Below are positions 35,501-46,429 of a stretch of 64,000 bases of DNA, piece after piece. The position numbers and the translations under genes are program-made. Position 1 is the stretch's first letter, and every line of letters begins with the position of its first letter. The notes beneath the pieces were generated by a model. It ran no database searches and was not told where the DNA came from. It saw nothing but the letters and a program-made list of their open reading frames with translations. Source of the stretch: Cladochytrium replicatum (taxonomy: Eukaryota; Chytridiomycota; Chytridiomycetes; Cladochytriales; Cladochytriaceae); NCBI GenBank assembly GCA_025526935.1, contig JAHLKD010000022.1:479560-543559 (forward strand). The letters run 5' to 3'.

Positions 35501-36203
35501 CACCATCGAAAGTATATCGACCTTTCTTGGGCTGTAGTTCGTCGTTGGATGTTAATGGATCGGTTCTCAAATTGTTCGAAGCCGTGACGGGCACCTTCTC
35601 ATCATAATTGCTCATCATCCAACCAAGCTTGTCCATCTCCAGCCGATCCTTCGGAATCCAGGCAGGAAATTCATCCCCCGTTGCATAAGTTTCATGGACT
35701 GATGTTTTTGCATCCAGAGGGGGTGCAAACTTAACATGCCTTTGCTCAGTGATCCGGTTCTCTTTCGCAGCAATTGGTTTCTTGTTTCCCATTTCCTCAT
35801 CTGCAGTCCTGCGTTCAATCACGGCCTTCTTTCTCCCGGCTGGCGTATTGATCTGGGATTTCATGCCTTCATCTGCACTGACTTCTTTTTTGATTCGTCT
35901 ACTTCGCGGGACGTAATTGGTCACGCTGACAGCGGCGCCCAGAATACTACCAGGTGCCGGAAACGGTGCAACGAAAGGAAGAACTTCTCTCTCCACCACT
36001 TCCGACACTACCACATCGGTTTGTGCAACTGGTTTTGGTGCAATGGCATTTCTTCTCTCTGCATTGTCAGTCCTGGCGTGTGTTTCTTTGTGCGAGCGAA
36101 CTAACGGTGGTGCCGCACGCAGCACCGTCGCTGCCGCGGTCTCCTTCTTGCCAAAAAACTCCTCCTGCTCCCGGAGCAGCGCTTCTTCCTCGAGGTCTTC
36201 CAT
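32595..36203 (-). CDS. RPAP1: RNA polymerase II-associated protein 1
   Basis: Intronless, 1202 aa from the ATG at 36203 ([20 protein letters not shown]). RPAP1 hallmarks: the short N-terminal block with LREQEEFF and PPLVR; the central [10 protein letters not shown] with [19 protein letters not shown] and [19 protein letters not shown]; then a long alpha-helical, ARM-like C-terminal region. RPAP1 (yeast Rba50) helps assemble and import RNA polymerase II and couples it with Mediator. An upstream in-frame ATG at 36248 would run into the HIS6 coding sequence on the other strand and adds no conserved text, so it was not chosen. The HIS6 start is only 12 bp away. Confidence 0.93.
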   Translation of the reverse strand: MEDLEEEALLREQEEFFGKKETAAATVLRAAPPLVRSHKETHARTDNAERRNAIAPKPVAQTDVVVSEVVEREVLPFVAPFPAPGSILGAAVSVTNYVPRSRRIKKEVSADEGMKSQINTPAGRKKAVIERRTADEEMGNKKPIAAKENRITEQRHVKFAPPLDAKTSVHETYATGDEFPAWIPKDRLEMDKLGWMMSNYDEKVPVTASNNLRTDPLTSNDELQPKKGRYTFDGELIDPKAMVPTYLGLHHHGENPDDPGYTVEELLHLCRSTVPGQRALAMSVLARIWERQVGSNSISLPTAEPALRSRESAELRENVDKFVLCFRIGLDDPHMTIVSAAMAGLETILESGDSVDVLAQEGLRDLMFFSPSGERMFWYNRAQEDVFNRMAAGLPKQRRVDDDEADDDDEVEKNVSGAGFDDMDIEKIQRVLKMDKIRGLSMTRLVSRLGYILDKSYAPALKLSAIRLLILFFRHSPRISKKTLAALEPFWGSLVSLARTHSSKTRAGDDSSEIGMQMALKVVRLACQIDKNVANEVIRLPDFVGTLDNALVPECLPDALLLRELLMILTISCCYEQKSDIIDINNFLVKALERLRSTRLALDRNITTNAILKLALTYITVSADDSGALGGISYKKGRAILSQIQSTTAEEDPVVKLVRYQLQTWLIYIGIRTGMNIDDGVLSGTPFPATLGNKVDLATLWKLSVLSAQYDVHAARLRFCRLKRGEFDSEERSIVERSQEHFAQWSQRRFHMAHFLPGLKRYLLEVISTPLLVRGRSSDVALFSLQALMIMGPGDEVRAIETMQLLLRAISIPDLQGIEPLTQQELSDVYRAFLFGARTVRRSKSFNRIDPLERLSDVVTKNTEKVEPLLTLSIEPTTSGGLPLEDTWELLPIESQVDAEEEGYYEATVRLVYIALTLHIQLSTLLGDRAVYGRDGAWGTFMVLMKVFLLPSDTRGEIFHHDVVRKLMDQAFVLFCKPDRKFVESNDNGALSLPAMDDVGDLGGRFYTLYTQLVEQFGSVSFGDPVFARYLFIPLPMTFPSDYRRVFWGNLAEILQIVQTDFSELAFVRSVKPFLFPAETDIEVLCLYASALGCGRISPGSSSLLWGIAVHHLSAYLTVHMSNSSDKADMKRVVHAVVSGASKDHERIDRALQWISCFVTKDMIRKKKWWYLRNEDCAESTNRFRILEDLLAQQLSSRTNKS

Positions 36204-36215
36204 CGCTGCGCCGCA
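36204..36215. promoter_or_regulatory. 12-bp gap between divergent RPAP1 and HIS6 start codons
   Basis: Both start codons are fixed by conserved N-termini. Any core promoter of either gene must therefore lie partly inside the coding sequence of the other, and the two mRNAs should overlap at their 5' ends. Confidence 0.85.
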
Positions 36216-36345
36216 ATGACAAAGTTTCGGCCGTGCATCGATTTGCACAGGGGGAAAGTCAAGCAGATCGTAGGGGGGTCGCTGAGCGATACAGCGCCGT
36301 CGCAGATGCAGACAAACTATGTGTCCAGGTATGCGGGATCACGTC

Positions 36346-36380
<35 letters not shown>

Positions 36381-37333
36381 GGTTCAAACGATTGAGTCCA
36401 CCAGTCAACCGTCTTCTTACTACGCCGAGCTGTACCGAACGCACAAGCTCGAAGGAGCCCATGTCATTAAGCTAGGAAATGACCCAGAGAACGATGCTGC
36501 TGCGAAGGAAGCACTGGCTGCATGGCCCGGTGGACTCCAGATTGGAGGTGGGATCACACTGGAGAACGCACAACAGTGGCTGGATTGGGGTGCTTCGAAG
36601 GTCCGTGGGGGTCTATCTCTTTAATATGGTCAATGATTTACGTTTTGACAAGGTAATTGTCACGAGCTGGTTGTTCCCGGATCGAAAGTTCAGCGAGGAA
36701 CGTCTCCGAAAGCTTTGCGACGCAATTGGGCTTGATAGATTAGTTGTGGATGTTAGCTGTAGAAGAAGACCGGGTGATCGATGGGTTGTTGCCATGAACA
36801 AGTGGCAAGATGATACCGACATGGAAGTCAACCGAGGTGTGCTGATGACTTACCAGTGCGACGTTCGTCTGACCTTGCTTCTCAAGAATCCCTGCTATTG
36901 CTATCGCGCTATTGCAGCGAATTCTTGGTCCATGCTGCTGATGTAGAAGGTCTTTGCAAAGGGATCGACCGCGATTTGGTGGCACGTAAGGCTCTCTGCC
37001 ATTTCCGCTTTCTCTGATACTTACGTACTTTCATAGGACTAGGGGAATGGAGTCCAATTCCCTGTACATATGCCGGTGGAGCCAACGGTGGGTAAACGTT
37101 CATTTGGGGTCGGGGATGCGTTGTGAACCAGAGGATTTTTAGATCTTCTTGACCTGGAGTTGGTAGAGCGACTATCGAATAAGAAAGTCGATCTAACATA
37201 TGGAAGGTGCAGTGGCGATAAAGCGTAATTGGATTATTTCTTACCTGTTTATAGTGCACTTGATATTTTTGGAGGGACTTTGGTCCGCTTTATGGACGTG
37301 ATCGACTGGATGAAGAAGGATCAAGAAAGTTAG
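36216..37333 (+). CDS. HIS6: Phosphoribosylformimino-5-aminoimidazole carboxamide ribotide isomerase
   Basis: Seven exons: 36216..36328, 36405..36600, 36653..36836, 36887..36985, 37037..37087, 37143..37206, 37255..37333; 261 aa, exactly the yeast His6 length. Fourth step of histidine biosynthesis (ProFAR to PRFAR). TIM-barrel landmarks: [20 protein letters not shown] with the catalytic Asp9, [66 protein letters not shown] and [11 protein letters not shown]. The second intron uses a weak donor (GTCCGT). Intron 1 carries a long (GT)n tract. Confidence 0.96.
36344..36379. repeat. (GT)n microsatellite inside HIS6 intron 1
   Basis: An almost pure GT run of about 16 units begins 15 bp after the donor GTATGC of a 76-bp intron, filling nearly half of it. 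Confidence 0.9.
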
Positions 37334-37534
37334 CACGAGGTTCCAGTTATGTGCGTCGCGCCAATGTAAACTTTGTCCCCCTTTTTAATCAGTGCGTTCA
37401 AATAGTGCTGTTGCTTCTCTGTTATAGTCACAACAAACAATAACACAGGTCAATGAGAGACGGGCACGCTTTATGTTTGCGACCATGAGGCTCACAAACC
37501 AACAAATGGGAATCATTAAAGCGAACAGCGACGA

Positions 37535-38404
37535 TCAGATATTGACTTGGGTTGAAAGATCGAGAATACATCGTTTGATCTGCTTTCTCATGTCCCTGAT
37601 CTGTTGAGGGGTTGCCCGCACTCTCCAGCTACCTAACTCGCCGGGCTGACCGACCCACTTCCCACCAGTCGAATCTCTCCACCTCTCCCAAAGCACTTTG
37701 GTGAAGTAAATTACAAAAACACCGCAATCCCAACCATTGTCTTGTGTCTGAGCACCGATATTGACAAAATGCGCATTAGTAACCCCAGCATTCAGTTCTG
37801 CTCGCGGCAGAAGAAATTCTGCCATCTTTTGGTGGACGCGTCGAGCTGCCTTTTCGCTGTACTGGCCGAGAGTATCATAGTAGTAGAATGTCCCGGATGA
37901 TCGATGAAAGACGAGTAATGACCTATGGAGGAGCTTTAAGACAACCAAAATAATCATTGCACGAAAAGATCGCACCAATGACTTCCTCCTGCGAGCGTGA
38001 GGGACGTGTTATCGTTGACTGGAATAAATACCAACTCGGCTTCCTTGAGTCCCGGTGGTGCAGCAGCGGCAATGTCACTCGGGTCTTTGATTAAATCCTT
38101 TAAAGTCGAAATACGATACGGATGATCGATTCTCTCCAACCTTGAACATTGGCCAGAAGAAACACCATAGTCGGACGCAGAAAGACTATCTCAGATCGTC
38201 TTACTCCAGATGCAACCTGTCGGGTTCGATCCTCGAGGTACTCGTAGTAAAAGTCGATGATTGCATCATTAATCCACTCGCCTTCTTCAAGTAGGTCAAG
38301 ATCGTCATCTCTCTATGTGCATCATTTCAATTACATTGTACCACACCCCAAGGCACACCTCTCTCCCTTACCAGACACACGTCTCCAAACGAGAATCCAA
38401 CCAT
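37535..38404 (-). CDS. NEDD8-specific protease (DEN1/SENP8 type, ULP1 family)
   Basis: Four exons: 38404..38372, 38312..38148, 38097..37976, 37922..37535; 235 aa. C48-family cysteine protease with the triad His106 (AGGSHW), Asp123 (TFYYYDTLGQ) and Cys173 (QDNGWDCGVF), plus Gln167 for the oxyanion hole. MVGFSFGDVCLRDDDLDLL and EGEWINDAIIDFYYEYLE match the N-terminal DEN1 pattern. It removes or matures NEDD8 on cullins and other targets. The second intron uses donor GTTCAA, the only choice I found that keeps the frame; it is the least certain junction. Divergent from the ARMT1-type gene (204 bp). Confidence 0.9.
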
Positions 38405-38608
38405 TCGATTGTGGCTTTGTGCGGAATGGATGCTGGATGGATCGCAGATAACAGATCATCGTAACAGTTCGCACTCGCTTCAACTTCCAAGAGCATGACT
38501 ATGTGATCACAGCATGCCGCTGCTCTTGCTTTGATGTTCCAACAATTCTCCTAATTGTTTGAATCGTCACCGTGTGGCTTACAAGCGGGAAGTTTCGTAA
38601 CGACCAGA

Positions 38609-40218
38609 ATGACCAGGCTCAGTCCGCCGCGGTACGTGCTGACAATGCAATCCGGAGCCATGCTTTCTTTTCTAAGTTCTCCTAAAGGCCTCCTCTGAGA
38701 GGTTCCTTGACCGATTCATTCGCATACATCACCATCCGCGACAGAATTCCAATCATTCTCACCAAAGCCATCGATCAAGTCTATCGCGACGCTCATTCTG
38801 GAGAAAAGTCTTCTGTGTCTTCGAATATATCTGCTTCCATCGCAAAATCTGTAGTCGAGAAGCTTGCTGTGTTGAAGTACGAAATTCAGCACGACAAGGT
38901 TCTCACACCATTTCCCGAAACCGGAGCCAGTGCGGGCAGCGACGCGAAACTCTGGAACGAGATGCTTTCAGACACAGTGGACATCGTGGACGGTGGAGAA
39001 AACACCTGGTTCAAGAGATCCTGGCTATTTATCGAGTGCTACATGTACAGACGGGTGCAGCAGGCATTCCTCGATAGTGACGATCATATCATCCGCCACT
39101 ACGACATCTTCGCGCATCAGAAGCAGAACGCTCTCAAAAACTCATCTGTGGGCATCATCGAGTTGATCAACCTGGTTGGAACTCGCACAGTGCAGGGATT
39201 GGCCCTTGAAGCGCAGAGGGACCTGGTTCGTGATTTCCTCCAGGTACAACGAGTACTTTAATTTTTAAGTCATCTCAAATGCGTACCGTTTTCCGCCAAG
39301 TTCTCTCTCTGGGGAAACATGGCAGACCTGTCATTGCATGCACACGGCGTACTACCCGAATCGACAACAAACCAACATCAGTTGTCAACTCGAAGCTCCA
39401 AAATTATTGTAGATCATACAGAGATGATCCTCGATCGATTGTTCACAAACTCCAACGCCGATGGCCGTATTGATATTGTGCTTGATAATGCGGGCTTTGA
39501 GTTCTTCACAGACTTAATGCTTGCAGATATCCTTCTTCAATTACGCTTGGCGAAATCGGTTGTTTTTCACACCAAGTGCTATCCGTGGTTCGTACGTATC
39601 AATTACGCCCCATCTTTGTTTCAACGCTGAAATTTCCAACGCCTAGGTGTCAGATACCACTAGGAGAGATATCGAATGGACCATGCAATACTGCGAGTCG
39701 TTGCTTCCAAAAGTACCGAATTTGTCGAGCATTTTACAACGCTGGAGGGACAACTTCAACACTGGTGCTTGGATTGTGAAGGAGCACGAGTTTTGGACTT
39801 TGCCGTGCTCGTTCTGGGACATGCCAACCGTTGCACCAGACCTGTATGATAACCTTAAGGCTAATAGCAAACTAGTCTTGTTCAAAGGTGATCTTAACTA
39901 TCGCAAGGTATGTGAGAGCACTAATTGGAACTCAGAAACCTGATCGCTGTATCGTAGTTGGTCTATGATTGCCAATGGCCCGTCAGCACTCCGTTTGAGA
40001 CTGCCATCGGCCCGCTGCATGGATCACTGCCCTTGGCGACATTGCGAACTTGCAAAAGTGATGTTGCAGTAGGTGTCGAGAAAGATCGACACAACGAGAT
40101 CGAAGCGCAAGATGCAGGATGGATGGTTAATGGAAAATGGGGTATTGGTTCATTCATCCTTATCAAATTTAGGTTCTAACTTACTTTAGGGCTAGTGCAA
40201 TGCTCCTTCGGTGTTTGA
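38609..40218 (+). CDS. Damage-control phosphatase, ARMT1 / DUF89 subfamily III
   Basis: Six exons: 38609..38631, 38688..39243, 39301..39591, 39647..39907, 39958..40141, 40190..40218; 447 aa, similar to human ARMT1 (441). Family text: PPLRGSLTDSFAYITIRDR, LKYEIQHDK, SWLFIECYMYRR, FSLWGNMADLS, VLDNAGFEFFTDLMLAD (Asp255/Asn256, metal site), VVFHTKCYPWFVSD, VLFKGDLNYRK, TPFETAIGPL and LATLRTCKSDVAVG. DUF89 III enzymes are metal-dependent phosphatases acting on phosphosugars such as fructose-1-phosphate. The carboxyl-methyltransferase label of ARMT1 is disputed, so only the phosphatase role is used. The first exon holds 23 nt. Confidence 0.93.
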
Positions 40219-40463
40219 ACAGCACTTTGGGCCTTGCTTGAACAATGCAAGTGTTTCAATGTCTTCGGAAAGCGGTTTGAAGAAATGATATTCAACTATG
40301 GTGTTGGGGGGATTTTAGTGTAGAAACCGAAAAAAAGTTACTTTCTTGAATATGTCCTCAACATATCACTTTGAAGAACTAGAGGACACTGTTTCGGGAA
40401 GAGGTATATTTGCAAATGGTACACCACTACCGAATATTTAGAATGGAATGAAGATCCTACTTT

Positions 40464-40545
40464 CGTCACCTGCAGGATTCGAACCTGCGCGGGCAGAACC
40501 CAACGCCTTAGCAGGGCGCCGCCTTAACCACTCGGCCAAAGTGAC
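40464..40545 (-). tRNA. tRNA-Ser(GCT)
   Basis: An 82-nt cloverleaf with a long variable arm. Acceptor GTCACTT pairs with AGGTGAC (one G-T), the D-arm box A is TGGCCGAGTGG, the anticodon stem GCGCC/GGCGT closes loop CTGCTAA (anticodon GCT), and T-arm GCAGG-TTCGAAT-CCTGC is perfect. Discriminator G, no intron. No run of four Ts occurs in the ~60 bp downstream, which is unusual for a Pol III gene. A truncated LINE begins within about 10 bp of its 5' end. Confidence 0.93.
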
Positions 40546-40551
40546 TTGTAA

Positions 40552-40965
40552 ATTTAACACCTTCCGCTTGATGTTAAAATTAATAGCCTTCGTCCACTTC
40601 GCATTGTCAACCCAGCGAATCTTGCACCGTGGTATCTAGTTTTTCGTTGTCTCCATAAGATTTGGCTTCACTGTATGGGTCTGCCATTAGAAGTTTCTCC
40701 TCCAGACTCCCTCTTTGGCCCTGCATTTGTGGATCTTTAACTGGTTCTATTTTCATTATTTATTACTCACCTGTTTTTTTGGCACCTTAGCAGTATCTGA
40801 TGGGTAGCCACAGGTTTGAGTTTACATTCTCTGTTTTGCTTTGTTGCTTTTCCTTATGCTGCGCGCGCATCCCTATGTGGTGGTCCATGACCATCTTGTA
40901 AGGCACTTTGGGTGTTGTTTTTGTTATGCATTGTATGTGCAAAATAAATAATAATATTGTTAAAA
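40552..40965 (+). mobile_element. LINE-A 3' fragment, 5'-truncated, abutting tRNA-Ser
   Basis: This matches the last ~60 codons and 3' UTR of the LINE-A at 52.7-57.6 kb in reverse orientation. Recognisable are LIAFVHFALSTQRILH, the terminal SLFGPAFVDL-like text (FGPAFVDL) and the UTR landmark ccttgtaaggcactttgggtg, ending in caaaataaataataatatt. Homology starts within about 10 bp of the tRNA 5' end. Confidence 0.85.
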
Positions 40966-40994
40966 TAACATCTGATTTGACCTTTTAGTTATAA

Positions 40995-41270
40995 TCTTCA
41001 ATTGCTCGAGCTTTTTGTTATCATGCACTATCTCGTCTTTTTTAGCTAGCCCATACCACTTCACGTGTTGGCTTGTTGCTGTTTCTAACTAACCCTTCCC
41101 ACATTTGAGTTCAGGCTGAAGTACCTTCAGGCACGTATGTTTGCTCGCTGGTCTGGTGATTCCAACCCTCTGTTGCCAGCTGCTGTGTTGCATCAATCAT
41201 ATCCAATTGGTTATGGTTCATCTCCTCCAACCCCTTTCAACGCTTATCTGATGGCATCTAGCGTAGCAAA
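40995..41270 (+). mobile_element. LINE-B internal fragment
   Basis: Translated text FRLKYLQARMFARWSGDS with LLPAAVL and YPIGYGSSP matches the LINE-B ORF2 C-terminal region found at 51.3-52.1 kb on the other strand. Both ends are truncated and the frame is broken upstream. Confidence 0.8.
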
Positions 41271-41924
41271 CTCATCTACAGCCGCTGGCGATACGATATA
41301 TCGCCACCTGTTAAAATCCACCTGGGTATCTGTTAACTTGGAAGGGTCTTAGGTTTTTAATGGTGTACTTGATGATGTATTTGGAATTCTGGATTGAGGC
41401 GGTCGTCAAAAGGCATCAAATATCACAGCATTATCTTGGTCACACAAATAGCCAATCCCAGCAAATTTTCTGTACTCATATCGCTTTTCGAGTCCATCTA
41501 TTGTGCCTCCAGTAGTGCTTTGGAGCAAATTTTGCCTCTAGAAATTTTGTATCAGCAACGAGCATCCAATGTATGTTAAAAGCGCAGATCTAATCTGTCG
41601 ACAACTGTATGGTTGTTTACTACGAAGACAGCGGATTGAAAAAAGGGATTCAGAAAGAAAAAAAGGCGGGAGAGCTCGACAGCTCAAACACGGACGACCC
41701 AAAATATATGCGTTCTGATATCGAAAACAAAAGCAAGGTTAAGAAAATAGAAAACTCGCACCAATAACCAGCTGCAACGCCAAAAGTAACAGAATTTGAA
41801 CGCAAAATGGTTGAAACCAAGCGAATAAACTACTACACGCATTTGTATCCAAGAAAACTGACGGAAATACAAAGTAATGTGCGATGTTGATATCGATTGG
41901 CACTAGGCGAAAAGACTTCTAAGT
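41271..41924. other. Intergenic, no gene seen
   Basis: AT-rich, with poly-A-like runs near 41,640-41,665 and no recognisable coding or repeat family. It includes the 3' flank of the DPBB-type gene. Confidence 0.5.
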
Positions 41925-42946
41925 TTATGCGGCGACCAAGATGAATCCAAAAGCACCAACAACTGCTCCGACGACCAGCCCCGAGAGCAGAGAATAGCGC
42001 GAAAAGTTCTGAATAGCCCCTGACGCACGGTACTGAGCAAGGTACCCACTGCCTTCGGCGCGTTCGCTGGGAGTCGACGAAGCAACAACGGCGGACGAAG
42101 CAACGGGGTCGGGAACAATTCCCGCGTCCGGTGACACTTCGGATTCAGAGCCGTGCTCAGCGACAGCGTCGGGAGAAGGAGAGGGTTTGGAAGTAGTGGT
42201 GGTGTGTGCCGGTGACGGCATCGGAGACGGGGAAGCAGGGGAAATCACAGCGGGGGCAGTGGTGCGGGGTGGGATTGGACTGGGTGATGCCGAGGTTCGC
42301 ACGATAGGGCTAGGGCTCGGAGACTTTGCGCTGGTCGGGCTAGGGCGAGGGGAAGGCTTCGGAGACTGGGCAGGGGACTGTCCGTTGCAAGAAACTTCCC
42401 TCCAAGACACTTGCATCAGACCCTGGCGGGTGGCGCCGCGGATACCGTCGCTCATCAAGTCTGCGAATGCCTGCTTCGAAACGTCCAAGTCATACTTATT
42501 GGGGCACGGAGGGCACGAGTCGACGAGCTGCACGACGGTCTTGGCACCGCGAACACAAGCACTATCGTTGCAGGTGATTTCAAGGCAGCGGTTGCAAAGA
42601 GGGTTCCTGTTCGGGTTACCGTTGGGACTGAACCCGTCGAAGAACTTGGTGGACAGGGCGGCGAAGCGGTTGTAGTAAGCCGGTGCAGGGTCTCGACCAC
42701 ATGCACCACATTGGTATTGGCCACAGTACGGCGGTGCGTCAGAACCGGCTGAAAGTAACAGTGTATGAGTATTGGACGCGTAAAGCGACTTTAGCAAAGT
42801 CTCTCCTCCAGCATGAACATACCCGGGTCCTCTCCGTAGTACGAAAGGCGGCCGTTAAAGGTGCCATCAAACGGGGAGGCGGCACGAGCGGAAGGAGAGA
42901 CGCAAGCCGAGAAAGCAGCAGCGAAGAGTAAAGTTGAGAAGAGCAT
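41925..42946 (-). CDS. Secreted DPBB (expansin/EG45-like) protein with Ser/Pro linker and hydrophobic C-terminus
   Basis: Two exons: 42946..42823 and 42748..41925 (74-bp intron); 315 aa. Signal peptide (LFSTLLFAAAFSACVSPSARA), then a double-psi beta-barrel-like domain: FNGRLSYYGEDPAGS, CGQYQCGACG, NPLCNRCLEITC, VVQLVDSCPPCPNKYDLDVS and AFADL. This resembles the N-terminal domain of expansins and EG45/barwin-type proteins, which loosen cell-wall polysaccharides without hydrolysis. A ~110-residue Pro/Ser/Thr linker follows, then a C-terminal hydrophobic stretch (LLSGLVVGAVVGAFGFILVAA) preceded by small residues. That pattern suggests a GPI anchor or membrane tail. Activity is not inferable. Confidence 0.8.
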
Positions 42947-43332
42947 TTTATGAAAGCTTGCACAGCGACGTAACGGAGAGCCTGGACTGGGTTTTTCAGC
43001 ACAGAGTTGGTGGATGGCGATTCTGGGAGGGAAAATTTGTCGCTGGCGGGAAAGTTTAAGGTCCGTGGGAAAGAAGAGAAAATGAATGTTTTGATGGTCT
43101 GTCAAGTCTGGGTTTGCAACCAAGAAACCATCGGTGTTTCATGTGCAAGTTAAGACTGTGCTGTTGATCATAAAAAATCAAGGCTATTCTATTGAAAGCA
43201 ACTTGTTTTGGCAGATGCTCAGCGATGCATCGGCAGCATATGAGGTTACAACATAGAGTGTAAATATGTCAGTAAAGTGCAGATTGAAAAAGAAGCTTGG
43301 AACTGAAACGTGGTGGCCCGTCTTGTAGTAAT
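42947..43332. other. Intergenic, no gene seen
   Basis: 5' flank of the DPBB-type gene and 3' flank of the next one; nothing recognisable. Confidence 0.5.
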
Positions 43333-45222
43333 TTAACCACGGGCAGTGACAGTCGAAGTCACGGTTTTGATGGATGAGGTCTTAGATGCGGGGGCAATCG
43401 TCACGGTCGTAGCTTGGCTCACACAGGTCCTCGTAAGCGCACCGTTCACCTTTACAACGTCAGGGAACGTGTGTTCGTACACAGAGAACTGCATTCCGAG
43501 GACGAACGCGTTGGACGAGATGCTGGGCACCAACGAGCAACCGTAGGTCAAAGTGACACCGCATTCAGCCCCAGCGGTGATGTTGGTGTTGGAAACACCA
43601 TCCCAAATGATGGTCGTTCCGGCGTTTGCGTATGCGCTCACGGAGTGAGGGACTGTGCCCGTGGCGGCCAAGGTAAGGTCGATTCCGGCAAGCGAGAGGA
43701 GATCGACACCAAAGGTGGCAACTGGTGAGATGATGGCTTCACCGTTGTAGTTGGCCAGGATGCTAGCAGATCTATTCAATAGAATTAGACTAGGGAAAAC
43801 TATTTGCACTTCGTTCAGCTAATGTCCTACCCAGTGGTCTCGGAAATCTTGCTGCTGTATGCGGCGGGGAGCTTGCCCTTTCCGTTCAGGAAGTCGATGG
43901 GAACACCCCAGTTCAAGCGGAAGCGCTCGCCGACGCGGACCACACCACCGGAGTTCCCAACGGACAATGCCGCCGTGTACGCAAGGAGGACACCGACCTT
44001 TGCGTTCAAGTTGAGCACACCGCCAAGGCTGTACGTGAATTGGGGCGAGAAGAAGTTCTATGTCACCAATATCAGTAACGAATACCATTGGAACAACAAT
44101 ACGTATCTCACCTTGGACCAGGTGTTGGAGAAAGTTCCCGAAGCAGCAACTTCAAGCTCGGCCATGACCTCAGCGGATCCCTCAAAGAATGCGTAGAACT
44201 CCGCGGTGCCCTGGTCAACCTTCTCTCCAAAGATACCAGTGTCAATGTGGATCTTCAGCTTTCCTTCAATCCTGTTTAAAAAGATCAGTTTAATGAAAAC
44301 CTTGCTTCATCGATTATAAACGAAAACATACCAGAAGTAGCAGTTGGAGCAAGAAATGTCGAGCTGGCCGTTAACTGTGCCCCCCGCAGCGCTGGCAGAC
44401 TTGGAGTAGATAGGGATCTTCGAGTCTGCGGCACCTGCGGCGTGAGCAGCGTTGTTCCAGTTCAGGTTCAAGATGTTCAAGGCGGCATCAGCGCGCTTGG
44501 TCAAGCTATAATGTACGATCAGATTGACCAGATTGACGTAAAACACACAATCCTCTCCCCATCCGAAGCCCACCTAGAAACCGATTGAGGTTGGCCTACT
44601 GCGACGTCAAGGTCCGCAACGACGCGCTGGAGGAAGTCGGTCTGGTTCGCCGGCGCGGTCGTGATCGTCACCTCCGCGCCGTCAGAGACAGGGGTAACAG
44701 TGTACGACTTCACGGTCCTGAAAACATGGGGGTCCTCGGAGCTGTATCGCATTCCCAAGCACGCCGCCGCGTTGGGGTTCTTCGAGTCAAAGTCGAGGGT
44801 TTCGAGTTTGACGCCCATGCCGGTGTACCAGCTCGACGCGACGCGCTGGTTCACGGAGCGCGCAACGTCCGAGGGGGACTGGCGGCCGGTGTTGAGGACG
44901 CTCGGCGCAACCTTGAAGGTCAAGGTGCTATTGAGCGGGTTGCAGGAGACGGTCGTCAGCGCATCGGCGGAGCTGAGAGCATCGAGATCGAGGGTTGGCC
45001 GCTTGTAGACAAAGTTGATGTTGGCTTTAGCACCGTCGGCCGAGTATTGGCGCTTGATGTCGGTCCCTGGGGCGACGTTGATGGTGGAAGAGGGAATGGC
45101 TGGAATGGATATGACACTGTTAGCGATGATCACAGTCAACAAATTTGTTTGCCGGAATTACAATCGGCGGCGGCGACCGCAACAAGAGCAGCGAGCAACA
45201 AGGGCTTGACCAGCAACATCAT
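43333..45222 (-). CDS. Secreted protein of unknown family, 528 aa
   Basis: Six exons: 45222..45162, 45099..44574, 44505..44332, 44271..44112, 44057..43831, 43771..43333; every junction is GT-AG and phases close. A signal peptide (MMLLVKPLLLAALVAVAAAD) is followed by beta-rich text with sparse cysteines: NFVYKRPTLDLDAL, CNPLNSTLTFKV, LDISCSNCYFW, EFYAFFEGSAEVMAELEV and CGVTLTYGCSLVPSIS. The C-terminus is Thr/Ser/Val-rich (TSSIKTVTSTVTARG). I do not recognise the family; a surface or cell-wall protein is a reasonable guess. It lies next to another secreted protein gene on the same strand. Confidence 0.8.
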
Positions 45223-45961
45223 AGAAATGTGGGACAGGGAACAGATGAGTTGCACACTGTCTCACATCAGGGCCGTTCATGCAATCTTATATTGCGGCCT
45301 ATCTCCCCTATAAGGACCCTCCCTAATTTATTATAACATAAAATGAGATAAGCACCGGCTCGTATTGATTTTGTTTCATGTTTCACAAATCGTTGCTGTT
45401 TTTCTTTACATGGAATAGGGACTTGCATATCCTAGTATCTGAATATGTTTACTACTTGTGACCAGGACGCAGCAGTTTGTCGCAAAACTATTCAGAAATC
45501 AGTTCCCATCTGCCCGGAATTTGGACTTTTCGCCGGCCCGGCACAGTCGCCCTCGGCTTCCTTCAATCAAATTTTCCAACAACCCGAAGGAAACTCAACG
45601 TCCCAACATGTTGGAAATTCGGACCCCCCAGAACCGAAACAAAATCGCATCCGCTCCGACCACTGACATGTTGGTATTGTTAGCCTTTCGTATGAGGTCC
45701 GAGATTGTTGTTTTCGAGGTAACAACTATGAGGTTTGTATTGGGGTTAGGAAAACTCGAAAGAAGCAATAAAAACAACATTGCTTCATCTCTCCGCAACC
45801 GACTAATCGAAAAAAAACTGAAATAGAAACACAAAATAGTAATAATAGTATCCCGAATCAAGAAAAGAATCGTGCACTTTCTGTCCACGCGGACACTTTC
45901 CAAGAAGACACAATCGAGATTTAGTTTTACCTTCTTCTAGTTCAAGTTAAAACGCAAAAGG
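45223..45961. other. Intergenic, no gene seen
   Basis: No convincing ORF, RNA or repeat before the GGGTC-rich foldback. Confidence 0.5.
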
Positions 45962-46114
45962 ACAGGGTCACGGTCAGGTACGGGTTTCGATAACTACGGG
46001 TCTGGGTTTGGTGCTGCTACCCGCAGACACGGCGGGTCCCTGGACATACATGACCCAACATTCAGGTATTTTTCAGGTTGACTTTCTAACCCAGACCTGA
46101 CCCGGACCCGACGG
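45962..46114. repeat. GGGTC-rich foldback, possible left hAT terminus or MITE
   Basis: About 150 bp that begin CAGGGTCACGGTCAGGTACG and end CCAGACCTGACCCGGACCCG, so the two ends are imperfect inverted repeats full of GGGTC/GACCC. A similar unit lies at 50,831-50,960. GGGTCGGGT-rich ends are common in eukaryotic hAT elements (from memory). Confidence 0.6.
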
Positions 46115-46429
46115 ACATTAGTCGCTATACAGAAATGGATGGTATGCATATCGCGAAATAGGCTGAGTCATGTGTCAATATGCTCGCACCATTATTAGGC
46201 AGTTGATAGCAGGGCCACAAAATGTGAGAACACAAAGGATATCTGACCAGTAGGTCACAACCAGGTACTGTGATCTCTGGTCGATCCGTCGACACAGGGA
46301 GACGAACCAATGATTTTGTCCTGATCATCCTCTCGCTCATATTTTTATCGATATTATTGTAGCAGTTATCTCCTCGGATTGTTATTAATTTAGATAATAT
46401 AATTTTATCTAATAAACTACATTCTTGAA

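Noticed and set aside
36204-36248. Upstream ATG for RPAP1 at 36248
   Set aside because: It would overlap the HIS6 coding start and adds 15 residues without family similarity.
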